A DNA stretch of 34,655 nt from the NCBI RefSeq assembly GCF_018390645.1, contig NZ_JAHBGC010000035.1, positions 1-34,655 on the forward strand. The letters run 5' to 3'. This DNA is from Ancylobacter dichloromethanicus. GTDB taxonomy: Bacteria > Pseudomonadota > Alphaproteobacteria > Rhizobiales > Xanthobacteraceae. The translations under genes and the position numbers were made by a program. Positions 15,001-22,133 of this stretch are shown piece by piece. Under the pieces are notes generated by a model, which was not told where the DNA came from, searched no databases, and saw only the letters and a list, made by a program, of their open reading frames with translations. Every line of letters starts with the position of its first letter. The stretch's first letter is position 1.

Positions 15001-16941
15001 GTGAGGCGCTCCCACCTCGCGGCATTCGACCTTGGCGACGAGCCCCCGCTCGGCGTCGATGGCGACGCCGAGGAGCCGATCAACCGCCGCCGCATCTCCA
15101 TCCGCTGGCTCATGGCCACCCTGCTCACCGGCATTTGCGGCGCGGCCCTGATGGGCGGCGCGGTCTATGCCGCGCTCGACGGCGAATACCGCTTCGCCCA
15201 GTCGCCGGAAACCGTCCGCTCCGCCCTGCGCGGGGCGCTGGCCGCCGGCGAGCGCCCGTCCAATGTCGCCCGCAAGGGCGATCGCATGTCGATCCTGTCG
15301 GAAAGCTTCAGCGCCAAGCAGACGCTGCGGCTCTCGACCACGGCCAAGGAAGGCGACCGGGAGGTGATCCGGGTCCGCGCCGTCACCAAGGTGGCGACCA
15401 ACCTCGCCCAGTCGATCACCGCCGCCTCGGTCGACGTGCCGCGCTTCAACCCCGCCAAGCTGATCGCCGAATCCACCAATGACGACAACGAGGCGGTGCA
15501 GGCCGAGCCGACCGGCGACCTCACCATCGTCCTGCGCGACATCGCCAGCCTGCCGCCGAGCACCAGATTCGCCGCCGAGCTGCCGATGGAAGACGTGCTG
15601 ATGAAGGTGCGCGAGACCGCCGAGTTCAGCGTCCCGACCGCCGACAGCCGGGCCCCCGCCTTTCCCGGCCTCGGGGTGATGGCCTATGCCCCGGCCGGGC
15701 CGGCCGACCCGTTGAACACGCTTCAGCAGCGCGAGAACATCTCCTCGGTCGACAAATCCGCCGACGACGCCTCCGGCGGCAATGACTGGACCGAGCGCAC
15801 CGTGGTCGCCAAGGCCGGCGACACCATCGCTTCCATCCTCATCGATCTCGGCGTGCCCGACGTCTCCGCCAACGGCGCCGCCAACGCCTTCGGCACGCGC
15901 GAGCTGGCGGGCAAGCTCACCCCCGGGCTGCGGCTGAAGATCCTGCTCGACAACGCCACCGAGGGCGCGATGCCGCTGCGCGTCGCGGTGTTCGGCGAGA
16001 ACGGGCATCAGGGGACCGTGGCCCTGTCCGACAGCGGCAGGTTCCTGCCGGTGCAGGAGGCGAGCGACCTGCAGGTCGCCGACGTGGCGCCGGAGGACGG
16101 CGACGAGGACGGCGGCGGCGGCGGGCGCGGCATCACGCTCTATGACAGCATCTGGGAGACCGCGCTGCGCCACGAGGTGCCGCGCCCGGTCATCGAGAGC
16201 ATGATCCGGGTCTATTCCTTCGACGTCGATTTCCTGCGCCGCGTGCGCGCCGGCGATTCCTTCGAGGTGCTGTTCGAGCCCGACGAGGCGGGCGGCGCCG
16301 GCGGCGTGCTCTATGCCGGCCTCACCGTCGGCGGCGAGGAACGGCGCTATTACCGTTACCAGACGCCGGATGACGGCCTTGTCGACTTCTATGACGATGA
16401 CGGCAAGAGCGCGAAGAAATTCCTGGTCCGCAAGCCGATCTCCGGCGGCCAGCTGCGCTCCGGCTTCGGCATGCGCCGCCACCCGATCCTCGGCTATAGC
16501 CGCCTGCATTCGGGCGTGGACTGGGCCGACCGCACCGGCACGCCGATCTATGCCGCCGGCAACGGCGTCATCAAGAAGGCGGCCTGGACCTCCGGCTATG
16601 GCCGCCGCATCGAGATCCAGCACGCCAACGGCTATGTCACCACCTATTCGCACCAGTCCGGCTTCGCCAAGGGCATCCGCGAGGGCGTGCGCGTGCGCCA
16701 GGGCCAGCTCATCGGCTATATCGGCTCGACCGGCCTCTCCACCGGCGCCCACCTGCATTACGAGGTGCTGGTGAACGGGCGCTTCGTCGACCCGATGCGC
16801 ATCCGCCTGCCGCGTGGCCGCGCGCTGGACGGGCGGATTCTGGCGAGCTTCGAGAAGGAGCGCGAGACCATCGACGCGCTGCTCAACCACAGCAATGCCG
16901 CACGGGTCGCCGCCAGCGCCCGCAGCGACGAAATCAACTGA
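15001..16941 (+). CDS. M23 family murein endopeptidase, membrane-anchored
   Basis: M23 (LytM-type) peptidases cut peptide crosslinks in peptidoglycan with a zinc ion. Counting from GTG 15001 (646 aa), the order is a cytoplasmic N-terminus with AAFDLGDEPPLGVDG, one membrane helix at about 35-56, a long periplasmic region with a LysM-like stretch (VVAKAGDTIASILIDLGV), and the C-terminal M23 domain. Zinc ligands and catalytic histidines are visible: H503 and D507 in LHSGVDW, H551 in YSHQSG, and H584/H586 in HLHYEV. All are intact, so it should be active. There is no ATG before the membrane helix. GTG 15001, TTG 14974 (preceded by GGGGAAG) and TTG 14851 are candidate starts. The stop overlaps the next ATG (TGATG), so it is coupled to the carboxylesterase gene. 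Confidence 0.88.
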   Translation: MRRSHLAAFDLGDEPPLGVDGDAEEPINRRRISIRWLMATLLTGICGAALMGGAVYAALDGEYRFAQSPETVRSALRGALAAGERPSNVARKGDRMSILSESFSAKQTLRLSTTAKEGDREVIRVRAVTKVATNLAQSITAASVDVPRFNPAKLIAESTNDDNEAVQAEPTGDLTIVLRDIASLPPSTRFAAELPMEDVLMKVRETAEFSVPTADSRAPAFPGLGVMAYAPAGPADPLNTLQQRENISSVDKSADDASGGNDWTERTVVAKAGDTIASILIDLGVPDVSANGAANAFGTRELAGKLTPGLRLKILLDNATEGAMPLRVAVFGENGHQGTVALSDSGRFLPVQEASDLQVADVAPEDGDEDGGGGGRGITLYDSIWETALRHEVPRPVIESMIRVYSFDVDFLRRVRAGDSFEVLFEPDEAGGAGGVLYAGLTVGGEERRYYRYQTPDDGLVDFYDDDGKSAKKFLVRKPISGGQLRSGFGMRRHPILGYSRLHSGVDWADRTGTPIYAAGNGVIKKAAWTSGYGRRIEIQHANGYVTTYSHQSGFAKGIREGVRVRQGQLIGYIGSTGLSTGAHLHYEVLVNGRFVDPMRIRLPRGRALDGRILASFEKERETIDALLNHSNAARVAASARSDEIN

Positions 16942-17600
16942 TGCTGGACGGCCCCCGCCTGGCCCCGCGCTCCGGCGGCCCCGCCACCTCGCTGGTGGTG
17001 CTGCTGCACGGCTACGGTGCCGACGGGCGCGACCTGATCGACCTCGGCGACTACTGGGCGCCGCTGCTCCCCGGCGCCGCCTTCGTCGCGCCCCACGCGC
17101 CCGAGCCACTTGCCGTCGCCCCGGTCGGCCGGCAATGGTTCGGCTATGTCGCGCGCGACGACCGCGAGCGCTGGGCCGGAGTGCAGAGCGCCCATGGCGC
17201 GCTCGATTCGTTCCTCGACGCCGAGCTTGCCCGGCTGAACCTGCCGGGTTCGCGCCTCGCTCTGGTCGGCTTCAGCCAGGGCACGATGATGGCCCTGCAC
17301 ACCGGGCTGCGGCGCCAGATGGCGCCGGCCGGCATCGTCGGTTTCTCCGGCATCCATGTCCTGCCACCCGCGCGCGCCCTCGCCGCATTCGACGCCGGGA
17401 TCGTCGCCCGCCCGCCGGTGCTGCTCATTCACGGCGATCTCGACCAGGTGGTCCCGCCCGTGGCGCTGCCGCGCGCGGTGGAAAGCCTGCAGGGCCGGGG
17501 CATCGCGGTGCGGGCGCATCTGTCCAGCGGGCTGGCCCATGGCATTGACGGCACCGGCCTGGCCCTCGCCGGCAGTTTCCTCTCCGAAGTGCTGGCGTAA
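16941..17600 (+). CDS. Phospholipase/carboxylesterase-type alpha/beta hydrolase
   Basis: This 219-aa cytoplasmic protein has no signal peptide. The hydrolase fold shows LVVLLHGYGADG near 18-29 and a catalytic triad of Ser in GFSQGTMM, Asp in HGDLDQVVP and His in LAHGID. This matches the small carboxylesterase/phospholipase family that hydrolyses short acyl esters and sometimes lysophospholipids. The start ATG overlaps the M23 peptidase stop in TGATG, so translation is probably coupled. Whether the two act together in the envelope is unknown. Two stem-loops follow within 75 nt. Confidence 0.88.
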   Translation: MLDGPRLAPRSGGPATSLVVLLHGYGADGRDLIDLGDYWAPLLPGAAFVAPHAPEPLAVAPVGRQWFGYVARDDRERWAGVQSAHGALDSFLDAELARLNLPGSRLALVGFSQGTMMALHTGLRRQMAPAGIVGFSGIHVLPPARALAAFDAGIVARPPVLLIHGDLDQVVPPVALPRAVESLQGRGIAVRAHLSSGLAHGIDGTGLALAGSFLSEVLA

Positions 17601-17626
17601 GCCGGCCCGCTTCCCGCACGTGCCGG

Positions 17627-17672
17627 CCACAGCCGCGGCTGTGGCATTCATGCCGCGCTGCGGCGGAATGCC
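17627..17672. repeat. Pair of stem-loops after the carboxylesterase gene
   Basis: The 18-nt perfect palindrome CCACAGCCGCGGCTGTGG occupies 17627-17644. It is followed by an overlapping stem-loop in which GGCATTC (17643-17649) pairs with GAATGCC (17666-17672), with an inner GCCGC/GCGGC stem. The two structures share GG and cannot both form fully, so they could be alternatives. There is no T-tract. It may serve as a terminator or mRNA 3' end for the M23/esterase unit. Confidence 0.5.
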
Positions 17673-17681
17673 GGCGGGCGC

Positions 17682-17709
17682 TTCACAACACTGACACGCA
17701 CCATATACA
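17682..17709 (+). promoter_or_regulatory. Candidate promoter for the HNH gene
   Basis: TTCACA (17682-17687) and TATACA (17704-17709) are separated by 16 nt, giving a start near 17716 and a leader of about 60 nt. The match is moderate. Position and direction suit the HNH gene at 17776. Confidence 0.35.
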
Positions 17710-17775
17710 GTATCGCCGTGCGTCACGCGGCGCCGACTCAGCGACCGTGCTGACGCTCCTGATTGGGAGCGAGCG

Positions 17776-18333
17776 TTGACGGCGACTTTGTCACCGGGTG
17801 CCTGGCCTGCCCTCGTGCTCAACGCCGATTACCGGCCGTTGAGCTATTACCCGCTGTCGGTCTGGGCGTGGCAGGACGCGATCAAGGCCGTGTTCCTCGA
17901 CCGTGTGAACATCGTCGAATATTACGAGCGGCAGGTCTCCAGCGCGACCTTCCAGATGCGGCTGCCGAGCGTCGTGTCGCTGAAGACCTTCATCCGGCCG
18001 ACGCGCCAGCCGGCCTTCACCCGCTTCAACGTGTTCCTGCGCGACCGCTTCACCTGCCAGTACTGCGATTCGCGCGAGGACCTCACCTTCGACCACGTCA
18101 TCCCGCGCTCGCGCGGCGGGCAGACGACATGGGAGAACGTGGTCGCCGCCTGCTCGCCCTGCAATCTGCGCAAGGGCAGCATGATGCCGGCGGCCGCGCA
18201 CATGATGCCGCGGCAGAAGCCATTCCAGCCGACCGTGTTCGACCTGCACCAGAACGGCCGCCACTTCCCGCCGAACTACCTGCACGACAGCTGGATGGAC
18301 TATCTCTACTGGGACACCGAGCTGGACCCGTGA
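17776..18333 (+). CDS. HNH endonuclease family protein
   Basis: This 185-aa protein has an N-terminal domain (ALVLNADYRPLSYYPLSVW) followed by an HNH domain. C94-x2-C97 and C126-x2-C129 form a zinc site, DH at 106-107 (FDHVIPRSRGG) gives the catalytic histidine, and N121 and N130 complete the HNH pattern. The product should bind and possibly cut nucleic acid. Close homologues are widespread and conserved as single genes in Hyphomicrobiales, as far as I recall, which suggests a housekeeping role rather than a mobile one. The start is TTG 17776, supported by GGGAG 6 nt upstream and by the homologous N-terminus. No restriction or phage partner is adjacent. Confidence 0.88.
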   Translation: MTATLSPGAWPALVLNADYRPLSYYPLSVWAWQDAIKAVFLDRVNIVEYYERQVSSATFQMRLPSVVSLKTFIRPTRQPAFTRFNVFLRDRFTCQYCDSREDLTFDHVIPRSRGGQTTWENVVAACSPCNLRKGSMMPAAAHMMPRQKPFQPTVFDLHQNGRHFPPNYLHDSWMDYLYWDTELDP

Positions 18334-18358
18334 GCGGAGAAATCGTCACCCCGCAAGG

Positions 18359-18378
18359 GTCGCAGGCGGTCGCAGGCG
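18359..18378. repeat. Short tandem repeat
   Basis: GTCGCAGGCG occurs twice in direct succession (18359-18368 and 18369-18378) in the gap between the HNH and dsbB genes. It is two copies only, with no evident role. Confidence 0.6.
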
Positions 18379-18404
18379 CTGTCCGGGGTCGTCAGCAAGT
18401 GTCA

Positions 18405-18447
18405 CGCGATCCCGGCTCTCGCTGCGCTCGGCCGGGATGACGGCGCC
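18405..18447. repeat. Intergenic palindromic repeat, copy 2
   Basis: This is the second copy of the 43-nt unit seen at 67-109. Here the stem is perfect: ATCCCGGC (18409-18416) and GCCGGGAT (18431-18438) around a 14-nt loop, with GACGGCGCC after it. It ends 2 nt before the stop codon of the minus-strand dsbB, so it could serve as that gene's 3' hairpin. Confidence 0.65.
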
Positions 18448-18449
18448 CC

Positions 18450-18989
18450 TCAGTCCTTCGCCGTCGCGCCCCACATCGCCACCACCACCAGCCCCGCCGC
18501 GATGAAGGCGTTGTAGCCGGCCAGCGACAGGCCGAAGAGCCGCCACGGCGCCTCGTCGCAGCGCACCACCCGGGCCTGCTGCAACTGGCCGAGCAGATTG
18601 CCGCCGCCGACCGCCGGCCCGGCGCCGGAGCAGGTCTCCGGTCCGGCCCACAAGCCCCATTCGACGCCGGCGTGATAGACCGCGAGATAGGTGCCGAGCG
18701 CCATCAGCATGCCGGCCAGCCCCAGCGCCACCCGCGCCGGCCCCGCCTTGCCGATGACCGCGCACAGCACACCGGCCAGCGCCACCGGCACGCCGACATA
18801 GTAGGGAATCCGCTGTTCGAGGCAGAGCGGGCACGGGGCCAGCCCGACCACGAGCTGAAAATACCAGGCGCCGGCCAGCGTGCCGGCGCCGATGGCGGCC
18901 ACCACCAGGCCCGCCACGGCCTGTCGCCGGCGCACCGCCGGGGAGGAAGGAAGCGCGGCGCGGTGGGCAGCGGGCGGTGTGGCGGTCAT
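18450..18989 (-). CDS. dsbB: Disulfide bond formation protein B, classical four-helix type
   Basis: DsbB reoxidises DsbA in the periplasm and passes electrons to quinone. The 179-aa protein has four hydrophobic segments. The first cysteine pair is in APCPLCLEQR (C53, C56) with the conserved arginine, and the second pair is C120 and C144 in the periplasmic loop between helices 3 and 4 (PETCSG and VVRCDEAPW), as in E. coli DsbB. ATG 18989 (MTATPPAAHR) is the likely start; an in-frame upstream extension to 19049 is not family-like. There is no dsbA nearby. The stop abuts a palindromic repeat. The window holds a second DsbB-like gene of different topology at 2653-3267. Confidence 0.9.
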   Translation of the reverse strand: MTATPPAAHRAALPSSPAVRRRQAVAGLVVAAIGAGTLAGAWYFQLVVGLAPCPLCLEQRIPYYVGVPVALAGVLCAVIGKAGPARVALGLAGMLMALGTYLAVYHAGVEWGLWAGPETCSGAGPAVGGGNLLGQLQQARVVRCDEAPWRLFGLSLAGYNAFIAAGLVVVAMWGATAKD

Positions 18990-19110
18990 GGGCGGTCCCG
19001 ATCTCGATTGGTTCGCGCTAGAACTACAAGCTGGCCGGACGGGCGCCAATCACTTCGGCGCCATCCCTTTCAGCGTCGTTGCCTGCGCCGCCGTCTCGCG
19101 GCGGCCTCGC

Positions 19111-19962
19111 TCATTCCGGCGCATCACCCGCCGGCGCGCCAGCCAGCGCGAAGCGCAGCGCCCGCGCCATCGCCGCCGGCAGGATCGAGGCATGGTCCTC
19201 GCCCGCCAGCACTTCGAACTGCACCTCCGCGCCGGGCCCGAGCGCGTCCCGCGCCCGTGCGGCAAAGCCTTGCGCCCGGGCCACCATGCCCCGCCGCGCC
19301 CGCCGCGCCGCCATCTCGGCCGCCTCCGGCCGCGCCGCCTGCCAGGGGGCGAGCGCCTGCTCCCATTCGCCGACCATCATCGACAGGCGCGGCGGCACCA
19401 CGCGCGGAAGCGCCAGCCCTTCGATGAGCCGCGCCTCGTCCCACCACAGCGAGGGGCTCACCGCGACATAGGAGCGGAAGGCGGCGCTGTCGCGCGCCAT
19501 CACATCGAGCGTGAACCAGCCGGCGAGCGAATGGCCGAACAGCGTCTGCCGCGCCGGGTCCAGCGGCACCTCGCGCGCGATGTGCGGTTTCAGCACCTGC
19601 TCGATGAAGGCGAGGAAGGCGTCGCGCCCGCCGGTCGGCCGTTCGCCGGCCCGGCCGGCTTCGGCGCCCGGCCCCGTCGTATAGTCGAAAGTGCGCCGCG
19701 CCCGGGCATCCTCGCCCTCGCGATAGCCGATGCCGACCAGCACCGCCGGGCCGATGCCGGTCGCCGCCGGGCGCACCGCGCCGCGCCGCAGCACCTCCAC
19801 GAAGGTGGCAAAGCCGGCATTGGCGTCGAGCATGAACAGGGCGGGGAACCCCGCCGCCGGCGCCTCCCCCGGCGGCCGGGCAAGAAAGATCCGCCACGGC
19901 GCCCCGCCGCCTTCGGGCGCGAGGTCGAACCATTCGGCATCGGGCAGGGTGACGGGATTCAT
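19111..19962 (-). CDS. IroE/Fes-like esterase, probable ferric siderophore hydrolase
   Basis: This 283-aa alpha/beta hydrolase of the putative esterase (PF00756) type includes IroE, Fes and BesA, which cut tri-serine lactone siderophores to release iron. Visible features are LFMLDANAGF near 42-51, VGIGYREGEDARARRTFDYT, nucleophile S145 in FGHSLAGWF, VSPSLWWDE, GEWE near 198-201 and catalytic H257 in AGEDHASILP. It has no signal peptide, so a cytoplasmic, Fes-like role on imported ferric siderophore is expected. It is divergent from the FecCD permease gene and next to the siderophore operon, which supports this role. A different ester substrate cannot be excluded. Confidence 0.78.
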   Translation of the reverse strand: MNPVTLPDAEWFDLAPEGGGAPWRIFLARPPGEAPAAGFPALFMLDANAGFATFVEVLRRGAVRPAATGIGPAVLVGIGYREGEDARARRTFDYTTGPGAEAGRAGERPTGGRDAFLAFIEQVLKPHIAREVPLDPARQTLFGHSLAGWFTLDVMARDSAAFRSYVAVSPSLWWDEARLIEGLALPRVVPPRLSMMVGEWEQALAPWQAARPEAAEMAARRARRGMVARAQGFAARARDALGPGAEVQFEVLAGEDHASILPAAMARALRFALAGAPAGDAPE

Positions 19963-20090
19963 CGGGAAAGCGCCGCGCGGGAAGGAAGCAGGAGGGAGAC
20001 GATCAGGTCAGGCCGGGCGTGCCCGGTGCTCCACGTCTTGCCCCAATGGGCCCCCGGCGCCAAGCCCCGGCTTCAAGGTCGCTCTCTCCC

Positions 20091-20106
20091 TCTCCCCGCG
20101 GGGAGA
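20091..20106. repeat. 16-bp perfect palindrome, intergenic repeat-like
   Basis: TCTCCCCGCGGGGAGA is a perfect palindrome, preceded by a CT-rich run and followed by a purine-rich run (ATGAAAAGGGGGA). Sequences of this form recur in G+C-rich alphaproteobacterial intergenic DNA, as far as I recall. I saw only this copy in the window. Confidence 0.5.
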
Positions 20107-20164
20107 GATGAAAAGGGGGAAGTCGGCCCCTCCGCCCGCCCCCGCCACAGGCGGCCCACCACAA

Positions 20165-20177
20165 TGGAACCGTTCCA
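20165..20177. promoter_or_regulatory. Inverted repeat upstream of FecCD permease
   Basis: TGGAAC and GTTCCA pair perfectly around one C. The site is 85-98 nt before the permease ATG and just upstream of two TTGACC boxes. It is a candidate operator for an iron regulator or activator; the identity is unknown. Confidence 0.35.
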
Positions 20178-20262
20178 GAATTTTCCTTGACCCAGCAGGA
20201 ACTTGACCCTCCTCCGCGGCTCATGCAGAACCCCTTGGTGCCGCACGGCCGCTGGAGACAGG

Positions 20263-21354
20263 ATGAGCCCGCCCTCTGCCCCACCCGATGCCGGAACGGC
20301 GGCCCCATCCGTGCCCCATGAAGGCGAACGCGCGGCCTATGCGCGCCTCGTGCGCCGGCGCATCCTCCTCGTCGCCACGCTCGGCGCGCTGATGGTGGTG
20401 GCGCTCTTGTTCGACATCGCCACCGGCCCCTCCAACCTGCCGCTCGCCGACGTGGTGTCCGGCCTCTTCGACCCCGCCGGCCTCGATGCCCCCTCCCGCG
20501 TCATCATCTGGGAGGTGCGGCTGCCCTATGCGCTGATGGCGGTGCTGGTGGGAGCGGCGCTGGCTCTCGCCGGGGCGGAGATGCAGACCATCCTCAACAA
20601 CCCGCTGGCGAGCCCGTTCACGCTGGGCGTGTCCTCCGCCGCCTCCTTCGGCGCGGCGCTGGCGCTGGTGCTGGGGGTGAGCCTGCCGGTCGTACCGGCG
20701 GAATGGAACCTGCCGGCCTTCGCCTTCATCTTCGCCCTCGGCTCGGTGCTGATGCTGCAGGCGATGGCCAATCTGCGCGGCACCGGGGTGGAGACGCTGG
20801 TGCTGTTCGGCATCGCGCTGGTGTTCACCTTCAACGCGCTGGTGGCGCTGGTGCAGTATGTCGCCAGCCAGGAGGCGCTGCAGCAACTGGTGTTCTGGAG
20901 CATGGGCAGCCTGTCGCGCGCCACATGGGGCAAGCTCGGCGTGCTGGCGCTGGTCACCGCCGCCGTCGTGCCGTTTTCGCTCGCCGCCTCCTGGCGGATG
21001 ACGGCGCTGCGGCTCGGCGAGGACCGGGCGCGTTCCTTCGGCATCTCGGTCCGGCGGCTGCGCTTCTTCTCGCTGCTGCGGGTGAGCCTGCTGGCCGCCA
21101 CCTCGGTCGCCTTTGTCGGCACCATCGGCTTCATCGGCCTGGTCGCCCCGCACATCGCCCGCATGCTGGTCGGCGAGGACCACCGTTTCTTCCTGCCCGC
21201 CTCGCTGCTGGCCGGCGCGGTCATCATGTCGCTGGCCTCCGTCGGCTCGAAGCTCATCGTGCCCGGCGCGCTGCTGCCGGTCGGCATCGTCACCGCGCTG
21301 ATCGGCGTGCCGTTCTTCATGGCGCTCATCTTCGCCCGGCGGGAGCGGCTGTGA
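20263..21354 (+). CDS. FecCD-family iron-siderophore ABC transporter permease
   Basis: This inner-membrane permease moves ferric siderophore from its periplasmic binding protein to the cytoplasm. The 363-aa protein has about ten hydrophobic segments. FecCD signatures are EVRLPYALMAVLVGAALALAG, MQTILNNPLASPFTLGVSSAA, FWSMGSLSRATWGKL, and the ATPase-contact stretch FIGLVAPHIARMLVGEDHR followed by LLPVGIVTALIGVPFFMALI. ATG 20263 is 6 nt after GGAG; the in-frame sequence upstream to 20203 is intergenic. Its stop overlaps the ATPase start (TGATG). Only one permease gene is present, so it probably forms a homodimer as BtuC does. The matching binding protein lies at the head of the convergent operon (31873-33009). 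Confidence 0.92.
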   Translation: MSPPSAPPDAGTAAPSVPHEGERAAYARLVRRRILLVATLGALMVVALLFDIATGPSNLPLADVVSGLFDPAGLDAPSRVIIWEVRLPYALMAVLVGAALALAGAEMQTILNNPLASPFTLGVSSAASFGAALALVLGVSLPVVPAEWNLPAFAFIFALGSVLMLQAMANLRGTGVETLVLFGIALVFTFNALVALVQYVASQEALQQLVFWSMGSLSRATWGKLGVLALVTAAVVPFSLAASWRMTALRLGEDRARSFGISVRRLRFFSLLRVSLLAATSVAFVGTIGFIGLVAPHIARMLVGEDHRFFLPASLLAGAVIMSLASVGSKLIVPGALLPVGIVTALIGVPFFMALIFARRERL

Positions 21355-22133
21355 TGGCGCCGCGTCTCGCCATCGAGGGGCTGTCGGTCGGCTATGGCCG
21401 GCGCCGCATCATCGAGGACCTGACCCTCCCGGCGATTTCCGGCGGCGGCGTCACCGCGCTGATCGGGCCGAACGCGGCCGGCAAGACCACCCTGCTGCGC
21501 GCGCTCGCCGGGCTGGTGCCGGCGAGGGGCTCGATCCGCCTCGACGACACCGAACTCACCGGCCTGTCCGTCGCCGGCCATGCCCGCCATGTCACCTACA
21601 TGCCGCAGGCACTGCCGCAGCGCGTGGCGCTCACCGTGTTCGAGGCGACGCTCTCGGCGCTGATGTCGGCACGCGACGAGACGCTTTCCACCGCCGGAGC
21701 GCAGGCCCGCGCCTTCGCGACACTGGAGCGGCTCGGCATTGCCGATCTCGCCCTGCGCGGGCTGGACGAGCTCTCCGGCGGCCAGCGCCAGCTCGCCAGC
21801 CTCGCCCAGTCCATCGTGCGCGAGCCGACCGTGCTTTTGCTCGACGAGCCGACCAGCGCGCTCGACATCCACCACCAGATGCGGGTGATGCAACTGGTCG
21901 AGGAACTGGCGCGCGAACGCTCCATCATCGTGATCATCGTGCTGCACGACATCGCCCAGGCCGCCCGCTACGCCCGCCGTATCGTGGTGCTGGAGCGCGG
22001 CGCGGTCGCCGCCGACGGCCCGCCGGGCGCGGCGATCACGCCGGAGACGCTGGCCCGCGTCTACCGGGTCGAGGCCCGCGTCGAGCGCTGTTCGCAGGGT
22101 TTCCTGCAGGTGATCGTCGACCGGGCGGTGTGA
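21354..22133 (+). CDS. Iron-siderophore ABC transporter ATP-binding protein (FepC-like)
   Basis: The 259-aa ATPase has Walker A GPNAAGKTTLL (about 38-48), a Q-loop near TYMPQALPQ, signature LSGGQRQLASLAQ, Walker B VLLLDEPTSALD and the switch histidine in VLHDIAQAARYA. All catalytic motifs are intact. It energises the FecCD permease, whose stop codon it overlaps. FepC/FhuC-type architecture plus context indicate ferric siderophore import. The stop codon (22131-22133) directly abuts the stop codon of entA on the other strand, leaving no room for a terminator between the two units. Confidence 0.92.
   Translation: MAPRLAIEGLSVGYGRRRIIEDLTLPAISGGGVTALIGPNAAGKTTLLRALAGLVPARGSIRLDDTELTGLSVAGHARHVTYMPQALPQRVALTVFEATLSALMSARDETLSTAGAQARAFATLERLGIADLALRGLDELSGGQRQLASLAQSIVREPTVLLLDEPTSALDIHHQMRVMQLVEELARERSIIVIIVLHDIAQAARYARRIVVLERGAVAADGPPGAAITPETLARVYRVEARVERCSQGFLQVIVDRAV

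Larger units (their letters stand above)
19963..20262. promoter_or_regulatory. Divergent control region, siderophore esterase and FecCD permease
   Basis: This 300-nt gap lacks a gene. It contains the palindrome TCTCCCCGCGGGGAGA at 20091-20106, the inverted repeat TGGAAC-C-GTTCCA at 20165-20177 and two direct repeats TTGACCC at 20187-20193 and 20203-20209. The second TTGACC with CAGAAC at 20226-20231 (17-nt spacing) is a weak promoter candidate for the permease. AGAATTTTCC at 20177-20186 loosely resembles an Irr (ICE) site, TTTAGAA-N3-TTCTAAA, at about 10 of 15 positions. Iron control is expected from the gene content but is not proven by these motifs. Confidence 0.4.

Noticed and set aside
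14674..17109. An 811-codon minus-strand open frame opposite the M23 peptidase
   Set aside because: It has low-complexity composition with no motif, while the plus strand has a complete zinc peptidase with catalytic residues.
17776..18333. HNH protein as part of a defence or restriction system
   Set aside because: It stands alone, is of a form widely conserved in Hyphomicrobiales, and has no methylase, ATPase or phage gene beside it.
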